Source of the DNA: Cudoniella acicularis
Taxonomy: Eukaryota; Ascomycota; Leotiomycetes; Helotiales; Helotiaceae
Direction of reading: 5' to 3'
NCBI GenBank assembly: GCA_013054445.1
Contig: JAAMPI010001576.1
Span: forward strand, 1 to 12,815
DNA: 12,815 nucleotides
The notes under the pieces are model-generated. The model did not search any database. It was given only the letters and a program-made list of their open reading frames with translations, and was not told where the DNA came from. Positions 1 through 8,646 of the stretch are shown here, in pieces; within the stretch, counting starts at the first letter, position 1, and each line of letters begins with the position of its first letter. The position numbers and the translations under genes are program-made.

Positions 1-611
1 AGCGGATTAAGTATATACCTAAGAACTGAGTTTGAGGGTGAAGGCCGGCTTTTGAAGGTGGAGAAGCTGTAAGATTATGTTTTCTTTTGGAAAGGCATAG
101 GGTGTTTGGACTAAGTCTTGGCTCTTGAATGGGCAAAAGAAATCGCTTGAGATTGTTCAGCATTAGATTGGTTTGGTCGGAACACATCATTGCATTCAGA
201 GAAGGCAGGTAGGTCTTTGAGCTGGCATAAACTGTAGAGTATGATACCAAATTTGATAGAATAGAACGCCTACTATTACAAATGCTCTCAACCCCGGTTT
301 CATTGCATGTTGGAAGTATTTTGAGACAAAGTAACAAGCCTGGTAGAAGATACTGATTTCTAAAGATAGAGTAATCCTGAGAGCAAAAAAGCTTCACACT
401 AGCCACGATTTGCCCTTGACACAGTCTGAAGTTCCAGCCCCGAGTTCAATTCCCGCTCTCGATTCCGATACTCGGTACCCGAAGTCTCGTGTATAAAAGC
501 CTCCTCCCTGCTTCCTCTTCACCGTATCTTTCCCCGGGTTCGCCAGAGTCAGAAAAGACAAGAAGAGCGCCGTGCGTGTGTAGTCTGCGCTTTTAAACCA
601 CTTCATTTTTC
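1..611. other. Intergenic sequence, no supported gene
   Basis: I see no convincing coding frame on either strand. The only promoter-like feature is a TATAAAA at 492-498 on the plus strand, followed by a CT-rich stretch to about 535, some 115 nt before the ATG at 612. A minus-strand open frame at 394-606 lies across this promoter-like sequence, has no recognisable domain and is probably fortuitous. Confidence 0.5.
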
Positions 612-806
612 ATGGCTGAGGTTTCTATCTCAGTTTTCTTTTTGAATGGGAATAATTTCTACTGGATGCCGTTGCTTTTTGGGGGGAAGTGGGTTAGATG
701 TTTGTTTGTTTGGCCGGTTGGTCGTTTGGTCGTTTGGCTTGTCGTTGAGCATTGTGTCTGGTTATTGAGTTGTTTGATGTTCGGTTGTCGGATACGAGCA
801 GTATAG
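612..806 (+). CDS. Possible small hydrophobic protein (64 aa), weak
   Basis: I do not recognise this gene. The frame has a true ATG preceded by a TATA-like element at 492-498 and a pyrimidine-rich stretch, which is the usual order of a fungal core promoter. The product would be 64 residues, rich in Val, Leu, Trp and Phe from about residue 19 onward, so a small membrane protein is conceivable. Against it, the second half lies in a T/G-rich low-complexity stretch belonging to a three-copy repeat, and the corresponding plus-strand frames of the other two copies carry stops. One later copy has an ATGGCTGAG-like start at 1186 immediately followed by TAG. It could be the least decayed copy of a small gene or simply an open frame in repeat DNA. 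Confidence 0.15.
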   Translation: MAEVSISVFFLNGNNFYWMPLLFGGKWVRCLFVWPVGRLVVWLVVEHCVWLLSCLMFGCRIRAV

Positions 807-830
807 AAAAGAGAATTAATAAAGCGAGGA
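690..830. repeat. Diverged repeat unit, copy A
   Basis: This is the first of three related segments sharing the core TTTGATGTTCGGTTGT (core here about 772-788). It aligns with copy C through a TGGCCGGTTG stretch, a TTGTCGTTGAG stretch and the core, followed by a purine-rich segment. In the minus strand it reads as a peptide stretch containing Q-P-N-I-K. The boundaries are estimated by eye. Confidence 0.6.
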
Positions 831-835
831 GAGGA

Positions 836-1079
836 TTATGTGAACAGACTCTTCATACTCCATTTGCTCTTGATTGTCCTGATTCTCAGCAGCAGTTTCA
901 ACGCTAGCTGCTCCTATATCAGCAAATTGGATTAGCAAACGCAATGGATTCCTCGATTACGGCATCAAGAGCATCTTTCTCGGTGGCGTTTTCCTCCCAT
1001 AGTCCCACTGGCTATAAATAGTAGATGGATTCTCATGTGAGGCTTTCTCTTCATACTTCTCGAAGCTAGCCTTGGTCAT
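836..1079 (-). pseudogene. Coding-like patch, possible spliced exons or relic
   Basis: I do not recognise any family. On the minus strand an ATG at 1079 opens a Lys/Glu-rich frame. A different frame then reads E-E-N-A-T-E-K-D-A-L-D-A up to 961. A canonical-looking 47-nt intron follows (960 down to 914, GTAATC donor, GCTAAT and GCTGAT branch candidates, ATATAG acceptor). Reading continues as a helical, Leu/Lys-rich tail to a TAA at 836-838. The frame change between the ATG and the second block is unresolved: it may be another intron of about 45 nt with a GTATGA donor, or a frameshift. Such splice-like signals occur by chance in AT-rich fungal intergenic DNA, so this is weak. Confidence 0.15.
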
Positions 1080-1269
1080 GGCCGCGTACGTTGGGGTAGG
1101 GGGATTATAATACTTGGTCAATATCGCTTGGTCTTTTTGATATATAGTGGTGATTTAATTGTTTTTCGTGTAAAGATCATTTGTAATGGCTGAGTAGATA
1201 AGCAAGTTGAGGGAAGTGGAGAGTAGGATGAATGAGGGGGATGTTGCCGATGACAACTAATTTAATCTT

Positions 1270-1510
1270 GTCATTTGAGGAAACTGGAGACCCAATTGAA
1301 GAAGTCTCAAGATGTAATTAGCGAATAACAGCTAATCAAGTATTCGTGGCCATTTTCTTGGTCGGTCGCATGTTTGTTTTGCTAGCTGTTGTTGTTGAGG
1401 ACTCCCTTTGGTCGTTCAGTTGTTTGATGTTCGGTTGTTGGGTGTGAGATTTATACGAAAGGAAGTTAATTACCACAGGAGAAAGAGATGAAGAAATATT
1501 AATTAAGTAA
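1270..1510. repeat. Diverged repeat unit, copy B
   Basis: This is the second copy. It shares with copy C, in the same order, a GAGGAAACTGGAGACC block near 1277, an AAGATGTA block near 1310, a TCGGTCGG block near 1360, the core near 1423-1442, and TTATACGAAAGG then an A/T-rich AT(A/T)TTGATTAA-like end. By eye, identity with copy C is roughly three quarters over about 230 nt. The minus-strand translation around Q-P-N-I-K aligns with copies A and C without gaps. Confidence 0.65.
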
Positions 1511-1737
1511 GATTTTATTGTTATTCTGCTGCTGCGAGAACGTGGCAAGACCAAGATGAACCCACCTCTCATTTATTAACGCCCAGTGAATGAAAGCGAA
1601 GAGGCCGCGGTAAGTGATCCTATTTTAACGTCCGTGGGAACAGCAAGTGGTGGAGCAGATGGAGTTGCGAAGGAGCAGGCGGAGAATGACAAAAGAGGAA
1701 GTGGAGGATGGAGGAGTAAGTCGAGGGTGATGAGAGA

Positions 1738-1975
1738 GCGAGCAGAGGAAACTGGAGACCAGAATGAATGATGAATGAAGAAAGATGTAGCGGATGATGA
1801 ATAAGCTACTATTTGTGGCTAATTGCTCGGTCGGCCGGTTGCTTGTTTTTCTAGTTGTTGTCGAGTATTCTGTTTAGTTATCGAGATATTTGATGTTCGG
1901 TTGTTGGGTGTGAGTTTTATACGAAAGGGAAGTAATCGCCGCGGGATGAAGAGATGGAGATATATTGATTAAACA
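1738..1975. repeat. Diverged repeat unit, copy C
   Basis: This is the third copy, starting about 468 nt after copy B, with the core near 1888-1907. It keeps the GAGGAAACTGGAGACC, TCGGTCGGCC, core and TTTTATACGAAAGG blocks. Its minus-strand frame has the same Q-P-N-I-K reading as the other copies but is broken by TAA shortly after, and its plus-strand frame also has stops. If the unit was ever coding, this copy is dead. Confidence 0.65.
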
Positions 1976-2684
1976 TTGCAATTCCGCTCATGAATTCCCG
2001 ACCTCTTTCCGCAACTCAAGTTCGAGAAATTGAGTTGCATGTTCGTAATTTGGAGGTCGATTTGCCTTGCTAATGCTCCGGTTTTTTCTATTAGACGATC
2101 ATGAGATCTTGGGGTTGTAGGCAAGCTTATATAGAGGGGAGGTAGAAAGGGGAGAGTGAAGAGAGAGAGAGGCTGGTGACTTTGAGGGTGGAAGGTGGAA
2201 GGCGGAAAATTGGTGTAGTGAATAGATGGGGTGTCGGGTTTGAGGTCTACCCCGTACGATTGAGTTTGAATGTGTTTTGTGCTGTATTTTTGTGCCATTG
2301 TGTCTTTATTTCCACAAGAATCAAGTCTAGAAGAGTCGTCAGGCGAAGATAAATAAGATGAAGGTAATGGGTCAGAAGGTGATTGGGCTCGGAATGAGGT
2401 GGAGATAGATAGTCGGACTCAAACTTGATGTTGAAGAGCCAATTACTATTATGAAACTTCAACTATTCTTGAAGGTTATCCTAGGATCTGAGAAGTGTCA
2501 TTCTTTGGACCAAGGAAAGAATTCTGAGTCGTATAGCTGTTAGTCTATGATTCGCGTCTTTCACTTGAATAAGCAGGAATCCTCAAAAACAGCGCCAAGA
2601 AACTGAGGGAAAGCAACATCAAGTTATCAGCTATAGCAAAATATTTGATCTCAATGCAAATAGTGGTTATATGGCTCACAATTT
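1976..2684. other. Intergenic, 3' side of the acyltransferase gene
   Basis: This segment holds only short open frames, with no domain and no clear splice logic. Positions 2140-2200 are purine-rich on the plus strand (GAGAG and GGAAGG runs). The last part should contain the 3' untranslated region of the minus-strand acyltransferase gene, but I see no clean AATAAA signal. Confidence 0.5.
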
Positions 2685-3784
2685 CTACCTCCGTTTTGAC
2701 CAAGCTTCAACAAATGCAAGTTTATCACGCAGAGTTAAGCCAACTCTCTTAACTCGTCCCAATCGTGCCAACGCTTCACCCACTTTATCAAGGACGCGTC
2801 TCTCATCCGCGTTCACTTCTGCCGTCTGGTCATTTAGGCTCGTCAATGTATCTGTGCTGCTGGTCGTGGCTGAATCCTCGCCGAGTGTATCCATGAAATT
2901 CGACAGGTATTTTTCTTTCTTCTCCGCAGTGGTGTCTGATGGTTTAGAAGTGTTATACACCACCTCTGCAATCCGAACTCGAATACAATGGGTTGGTTGG
3001 GACAGCAAATTCCAGAAGAAAGCCCAATATAAACCCGGGATTGGTGTGGTGACATCCGGAGGGCTATAGCGAAGACTTATAGGAAAGATCTTGGTTTGAG
3101 GAGGGGCAGTCAGAAGGCTTGGACTGAATGGCATAATGCCTTTCCCGTTAGTTGTGGTACATTCGGGGAATACCACAATGACCCTTGTTGGGTGTTCAGC
3201 TACTAAAGTTCGGAGATCCGTCATCTTCGCTCCTTTTGGGGGGTATTCCCTTGGTTTGGATAACGCTCGAAATATTGCGCCAAACAATGAGATGTACTGA
3301 ACTTGGCGCGTATGGGGGTATGAAACCGTAAAAATAGGATCGAAAATTGCGGCTAGGTATAGTGAATCTATCGGAGACGTGAACGACGATGCGATGACAT
3401 TTCCAGGCTCGGGTACCCGGCCCTCATGTTTCTTTGCCAAAGAACCCTTCTTCACGCCATCAATTTGGAGGTCGATCCACCAAATGCCCGGTATTCCCAA
3501 AATTAACCACAGTATGGCTTTCTTCAAAAGGGACCCAAGGGGAAACCACTGCAGAAAGAGGAAGTAGGTAGTCGAAATAGTGATTAAAAGTGGCAATTTG
3601 ATGAGGAAGAGAAAAATATGGACTGGCATATATAGCCCAGCGGGTTGCGAGAGGACGGGAAAGAACGGAGCTATGCCAGATCCTAGATGCGTGCATTAGC
3701 CAGGAACAAACTCTTTGGTAGTACAAAGGGGTCTGAGGAAAATCGATACGCACCTCGGTCCCGAAATTGGGAGTACTTCTCCAT
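2685..3784 (-). CDS. LOA1: Lysophosphatidate acyltransferase, LOA1/Vps66 type
   Basis: Likely acyl-CoA:lysophosphatidate acyltransferase making phosphatidic acid for phospholipid and triacylglycerol synthesis. Yeast Loa1/Vps66 (YPR139C) acts at the ER and lipid droplets. Exon 1 is 3784-3754, beginning M-E-K-Y-S-Q-F-R-D-R-G. The intron is 3753-3683 (71 nt, GTGCGT..CTAG, CTAAT branch). Exon 2 is 3682-2685, ending in TAG. Together they give 342 residues, close to the family's length. The N-terminal M-E-K-Y and G-S-G-I-A-P-F motifs match the family and settle the start and splice. Hydrophobic segments at about residues 32-63 and 65-81 are likely membrane anchors. The motif-III-like F-P-E-C-T-T-T-N-G-K lies at 182-191 and P-I-S-L-R-Y near 211. 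The motif-I position reads F-T-S-P-I-D (111-116), with Phe where the HX4D histidine normally sits. Without exon 1 a shorter 314-residue frame from an internal ATG at 3629 would be called wrongly. Structure is secure; exact substrate is inferred. Confidence 0.9.
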
Positions 3785-4332
3785 CTTGCGCACGATTCGT
3801 TATGAGAAGCGGAAATGCAAAGGCTATTCTCCTATTCTCAGCGCACTGAAAAACAGAATTATCTTAACGCGATCATGTCAAGGTCGGACGGGTGTTCTGG
3901 ACTGGAGTGTCCCGCCGTCTAACAAAGGGTGAGACGGTGTGAGGTGGTTGTTGTGAGAAATGTAAATGTACGGTATCTCGGTGCTGGCAAAAAGATACTC
4001 TGCGCCGCATCAGCTTGTGATCGGACAGGGTTACGGGAACGGGTAATTAGTAAGCCGTCCACCTTTGGCGCCTGAGGCATTAATTCATCTCATGGTCCGT
4101 GCCCGTGGTCGTTGCCAGGGTGTCTCACCCGTGATATCAACAATGATACGATTTTGTTTACTTCCAACCACCAGGTTCCTCAGTCCGAAGGTCCGCGACA
4201 ACGCCATCGACAACAACCACCAAACTTCTCAACACTTTCGCCCGACTCGCTCACGCTCAATCACACTTGCTTCTTGTACCGTTGATGCATGTTATAGTTT
4301 TCTAACGCATGTAGCAGTTGCTACGGGTCAGA
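3785..4332. promoter_or_regulatory. Divergent promoter between LOA1 and kinesin-14
   Basis: About 548 nt separate the two start codons, which point away from each other, so both upstream regions share this segment. I see no clear TATA box for either gene. TTTGGCGCC at 4064-4072 resembles an E2F/MBF-type core and ACGCGA at 3867-3872 is one base from an MCB box. Either would suit a mitotic kinesin, but both are short enough to occur by chance. A GTACCG..CTAAC..AG arrangement at about 4276-4315 could be a 5' untranslated intron of the kinesin transcript. One plus-strand frame runs open from 4065 through this region into the second kinesin exon, but its composition is unlike the protein downstream. 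Confidence 0.55.
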
Positions 4333-7300
4333 ATGGATTATTCAGAGGAGAACAATGTACGGCGCATCCTGCACAACTTTTACTACTATCCGCTGACGGT
4401 TTCTCGCAGTTCATGCGCAAATCGCAATTGAGGCCCCCAAGTCGCATCCCAACATCTCCAGCGAAAAGCCTGACAGAAATCACCGAATCCGAAAACAATA
4501 CTCGCGCGAAGATGATTTCCCGAATGCCTCCACCATCCTCACTCAAGCACAAGTTAGGAGCTTCTTGTAGGTCGCGCCGTGCAGGTCTGACTAGAACCCA
4601 TACTTATCTTTTACTTTAGACGGTGAACCGGAACCTAAACAACGAAAAACTTTGGCGGAAAGAGCGGGGGAGCCCAGGTCCTTCGCAGCTGCCACACCAA
4701 GTTCTCGACCTGTAGTTAAGGGTACATCTCTCGTTGGGGCAGGAGTAAGTTCATCATCTCATTGAATTATCCTCCATCACATTAAATACAACCGCGTACG
4801 CCACCCTCGGATTTTATGGATTGTAACGACCGTTGGGTTCGTCACGGAACACTCGAAATTGGCGATCGAAAGCTTCTATCGATAGTCCTCGCATGCCTCA
4901 CCTGTATAGCTTGGGAGGACGCCTGGTGGAAATATATGGAAAATCGTCTTCTTCGTTTTTCGAACACGCAACTGGAAATCTACTGGAAGCATCCTGGTCG
5001 TCATCCCAAATACCAACAGGTGGCAGAGTGCCGAGTTGATGAGCTCAGCCATCTTAATTGGGTGCTCTTTGAAAAGCTTGAGAAGACCATTGAAACCGTC
5101 GACGAGGGTTCGCGCTGGGGCTTCGATTGCTCCTTGCTAGTCAGGTTGTCCCCAAATACAAGATACTTTACACCCGAAAACTCGATCAGAGCCGAGTGTT
5201 TTTTCCAACGAGCTACCGAAGGATCCCGAACTTGGCACCTAGTCGCATTCAAAATCTTCCGCGAGGGAATTGAGACTAACATACCATGCAGAGGTCTTTA
5301 GCTTCAACCAACACATCATATGGGTCCTCCAGAAATCCCTCCTTCTCGTCATCCATATCCTCACGCACTCCATCTGTATCGTCACGCAATACGTCCAATG
5401 GCAGTTTCTCCAGCAGTGTGGGCCCAGGGCACGCACGATCATACTCAGCCAATATCAATCGCCCACAAGGATCAACGATATTTAGCCAATCCACAAACTC
5501 TCGACCAACATCAATTCTCCCGAAATCTCAACCAGCCACTTCTCCAAACAATGACTTTGAAGATGACGATGTATCAGGAGGCAAACGAAAGGGTACGCAG
5601 CACCTCGCCTTCACCCCTTTTCATCAATCGTCCCAAAGAGCAGCAAGTCTTCAATGGCAAAAGTTGCGCACCCCAAACTCAGTGCATTCTCAAAGATCTG
5701 TTCGTTCCATGAACAATCACAGAGATGTTTCCGTTAGTACGGCAATGAGTCGCCTAAGAATTGATAGTGGAAATCAAAGTCAGCAGAATGAGTGTCAAGC
5801 TATCACTACGACAATGAAGCCACCACCAAGTGGATCATTGTCCAATAGAACTTCTATCAATACTGAACCTGGCAATACGAGGGTGGACAGTTCTGAAATG
5901 GCTCTTGTGCTCTTTCAGGCACCGAGTGGTACCTTAGTCCCCAAGACGCCTTCTCAGATTCCTGTACCAATTAGACGAGGCTCCTCAATTGCTACCCCAA
6001 TCACTCCTTGCAAAGCTCCCAGAAACTCCTTAAGCAAAGCTCCATATATGACTCAAGACTCTAACAATCCTTTTGATGTAGCATGGGACGTTCGCGGGCG
6101 CCTCGAGGACATGGAAGCCGTCTTTTTGGAAATGAAGGAAAAGATGAATGGTTCTGAATTGGAAAGCAACAGGCTCGAGGAAGTAGCAACTGTTTACAAA
6201 GCCAGAAGTTAGTGTGACTCCTATCACGAATCTGAGGCAGGCCGACTAACCATGGGACAATAGTTGCTGAGCTTGAGACCATTCGAGCACAATTAACTTC
6301 GTCCAACAGCATATTGCAAACGGAACTAGATACGATGCGAGCAAAATCAAATACACTTCAGCAAAACTTATTAGAGGCAACAACCACTCTTGATGCGAAA
6401 ATTAGAGCCCATCGTAATGATATCGACGATATAACGCGTGACAACCGCAACGCGGTCGAGAAGCTCGAACGGGATAATACGGCTGAACTTGATCGTTTGA
6501 TCCGGCTTCATCGAGATGAACTTGAAGAGGTCCAACGACGCGGTGCCCGGGAGCTAGAAGAAAAGTGTCGAGACCTAGAACGGAAGAACGACGCCAAAGT
6601 CGAAGAAGAGCGTTCTCGCCGACTGCGGGAGGTTCAAGACCTCGAATCCCAGCTTTCCAAGGAGCATTCGAACCTCAACTCATCTCTTGAAAAGAAGGAC
6701 CAAGACATTCGGAATATGCGAGCTGAGCTTGAAAATCTCAAGAATGAACTGGATCGTGAGCGCAATCTGAAGTCGGATGCGCAAAAGAACTTAGCAGAAG
6801 TGAAGGAAACCATGCAAAAGACAGGAGCCGAAACATCATCGACCATTCAGACATTGGAGAGCACCGTCGCTAGTCTTCGGGCGCGAATTCACTTCCTGGA
6901 ATCTGGAAGCAAAGCCCAATCTGATAGTTTTGCTGAGATGGAGGCTAGACTTCAAGACGCTGTCAAATCTGCCGAAGTCTCGAAGCAAAAATTGATCAAA
7001 GAGGAAACACTTCGCCGAATTCTCTTCAACCAAGTCCAAGAACTTAAAGGTAATATTCGGGTTATGTGCCGTGTTCGACCAGTCTTCAACAGCGGAATGG
7101 AAGGCGAAGCAGCACAACTCAAGTTCCCGGATGTTGACAAGGAGTCGAAAGAACTCGAAATACTCGGAAAAGAGGAGAAAAGCAGCTTGGGTACCGTCAG
7201 CAGAAAAGCCCACTCTTTTACATTCGACCGTGTATTTGGACCCGAGAGTCAAAATCAAGAAGTGTTCGAGGAGATCTCACAACTTGTTCAGAGCGCGCTT

Positions 7301-8210
7301 GACGGCTACAATGTATGCATCTTCTGTTATGGTCAAACCGGATCTGGGAAGACCCACACAATGTCTTCTGTTGATGGTATGATACCTCGAGCAACTCATC
7401 AGATCTATGAAACCGCTACAAGCCTCAAAGAGAAAGGATGGACCTATACCATGGAGGGTAGCTTCGTTGAGGTCTACAATGAGGAGATTCATGACCTCTT
7501 AGGGAGCTCGAGGGACTCGGACAAGAAAAAGCATGAAATCCGACACGACGACCAGAAAAAGCAGACAACTATTACTGGTCTCAAATCAGTAGCCCTGGAT
7601 TCGCCGGATACAGTTGAGTCAATGCTGAAGCAAGCTTCTGCGAATCGAAGCGTTGCTGCCACCAAATCAAATGAGCGCTCATCACGATCGCACTCCGTAT
7701 TCATCCTAAAACTCGTTGGAAAGAACAGTACGACCAATGAGACATCGGAGGGCACCCTTAATTTGGTTGATCTGGCTGGCTCCGAGAGACTAAAGCAATC
7801 TGGTGCGGAAGGGGATAGAAAGAAGGAGACTGCGAATATCAATAAGAGTTTGAGCTGCCTAGGAGATGTCATCGGTGCTCTAGGTCAGGGTAAGGAAGGT
7901 GCTCATATTCCTTACCGAAATTCCAAGGTAATGCCCTAGCATCCTCAATTTTAGTCCAACTCTAACCACGCATAGTTGACTTATTTGTTACAATACTCAC
8001 TTGGGGGCAATTCAAAAACCCTCATGTTCGTAATGGCGAGTCCTATGGAGGCTCACTTGACAGAGACGTTAACTAGTTTGAAGTTTGCTACTAAAGTAAG
8101 ATAGCTTTCCTTCCAAGAAAAAGAAATTATTCTGACAGTCCCAGGTTCATAATACCCACATCGGTACAGCTAAAAAGTCAACGAAAGTTCGTGAGCGGAG
8201 TAGCGAGTGA
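4333..8210 (+). CDS. klpA: Kinesin-14, C-terminal motor (KlpA/Kar3 type)
   Basis: Minus-end-directed microtubule motor that cross-links and slides microtubules in the spindle. Exons: 4333-4356, 4410-4566, 4620-4744, 5292-6207, 6264-7927, 7976-8095, 8145-8210; these join in frame to 1023 residues ending in TGA. Introns are 53, 53, 547, 56, 48 and 49 nt. Order: basic Pro/Ser-rich tail (1-102, likely second microtubule-binding site), Ser/Thr-rich low-complexity stretch (103-370, several S/T-P sites), coiled coil (about 371-665), neck Q-E-L-K-G-N-I-R-V (666-674), motor to about 1002 and a short basic end. The P-loop G-Q-T-G-S-G-K-T is at 764-771, switch I N-E-R-S-S-R-S-H at 877-884 and switch II D-L-A-G-S-E at 910-915. 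A motor at the C-terminus with this neck defines kinesin-14. It is longer than Aspergillus KlpA (about 770 residues), mainly in the Ser-rich part. The first exon has a weak GTACGG donor; ATG at 4413 is the alternative start (1014 residues). Exons 4-7 are the surest. Confidence 0.93.
4745..5291 (+). other. Unusually long third intron of the kinesin gene
   Basis: The donor is a strong GTAAGT at 4745. The acceptor ends CATGCAG at 5291, with an ACTAAC branch site at about 5274-5279. Exon 3 (ending G-T-S-L-V-G-A-G) and exon 4 (starting R-S-L-A-S-T) join in phase 0. At 547 nt it is about ten times longer than the other five introns. Its length is not a multiple of three and two of the three plus-strand frames have stops, so simple retention would not extend the kinesin. 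I could not find an internal exon that joins both sides with good splice sites. Confidence 0.65.
4816..5301 (+). CDS. Open frame inside kinesin intron 3, unknown protein
   Basis: I do not recognise this frame. An ATG at 4816 (frame open back to 4786) runs 161 codons to a TAG at 5299-5301, which falls 10 nt into kinesin exon 4 in a different frame. The predicted peptide is Trp- and Cys-containing, fairly evenly mixed in composition, and has no signal peptide, transmembrane run or motif I can name. Many codons follow an RNY-like pattern, as real coding DNA tends to. It could be a nested gene on the same strand, an alternative exon or 5' end of a variant transcript, a sequence inserted into the intron, or a chance open frame. 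It is long for chance but not impossible given how many frames this window offers. Confidence 0.25.
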   Translation: MDCNDRWVRHGTLEIGDRKLLSIVLACLTCIAWEDAWWKYMENRLLRFSNTQLEIYWKHPGRHPKYQQVAECRVDELSHLNWVLFEKLEKTIETVDEGSRWGFDCSLLVRLSPNTRYFTPENSIRAECFFQRATEGSRTWHLVAFKIFREGIETNIPCRGL

Positions 8211-8646
8211 TGAGCTAATTAGAGAGTGTTGCATTATTTTGTTTGATAATCATTTCTGGCGCAATTGGGCGGGTTACAATGCTGGCCGACTCCGACTCGC
8301 TGATGGAAGGCATGGAGTACCGTCCACAAGACAGGATATTGTCGGTTTTGTATAAACATGGTGTTGGGTGTAGGCGTCTTTCCAAGGCATGAAATGAACA
8401 AGATTTTGAATTGAATTCGCTCGGTCGGAGAAGAAGTGCTCTTTCGTTGGTATGAAGTTTGATATGTGTGGATCATGGTTTCGGTAGAAGATGGCCCAAG
8501 GTGGTACTTCGTACATTCGAAGAAACGATCCATTGCTCCAGGTGTCCGATCACTTTAGTCGTTTGCCGGGCCCAATATTCATCGTGTCGCACTCGTTCAA
8601 GAGGCAGCTAGCTGGCGACCTGCTCTTTCGCAGAGCATCACCCTGA
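8211..8646. other. Downstream of kinesin, no supported gene
   Basis: This part should include the 3' untranslated region of the kinesin transcript; I see no clear AATAAA. A short ATG frame on the plus strand (about 8280-8393, 37 codons) and minus-strand frames at 8234-8533 lack recognisable motifs. Near 8550-8646 one plus-strand frame reads P-I-F-I-V-S-H-S-F, faintly like an alpha/beta-hydrolase nucleophile elbow but without the glycines, so I do not call it. Confidence 0.45.

Noticed and set aside
430..470. GAGTTCAATTCCC, a B-box-like sequence at the left end
   Set aside because: The T-arm does not pair and no other tRNA parts can be found.
2671..3069. Plus-strand frames opposite the acyltransferase
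   Set aside because: They are antisense shadows of a clearly conserved minus-strand protein and have no domain of their own.
4065..4619. Plus-strand 184-codon frame through the promoter region
   Set aside because: Only its 3' part (4410-4566) is real, as kinesin exon 2. The upstream part has composition unlike the protein, and the frame ends inside intron 2.
6634..7872. Several minus-strand frames opposite the kinesin coiled coil and motor
   Set aside because: They are shadows of strongly biased, conserved coding sequence on the plus strand.
8550..8646. P-I-F-I-V-S-H-S-F as a serine-hydrolase nucleophile elbow
   Set aside because: The GxSxG glycines are missing and no catalytic Asp or His context can be assembled in the surrounding frames.
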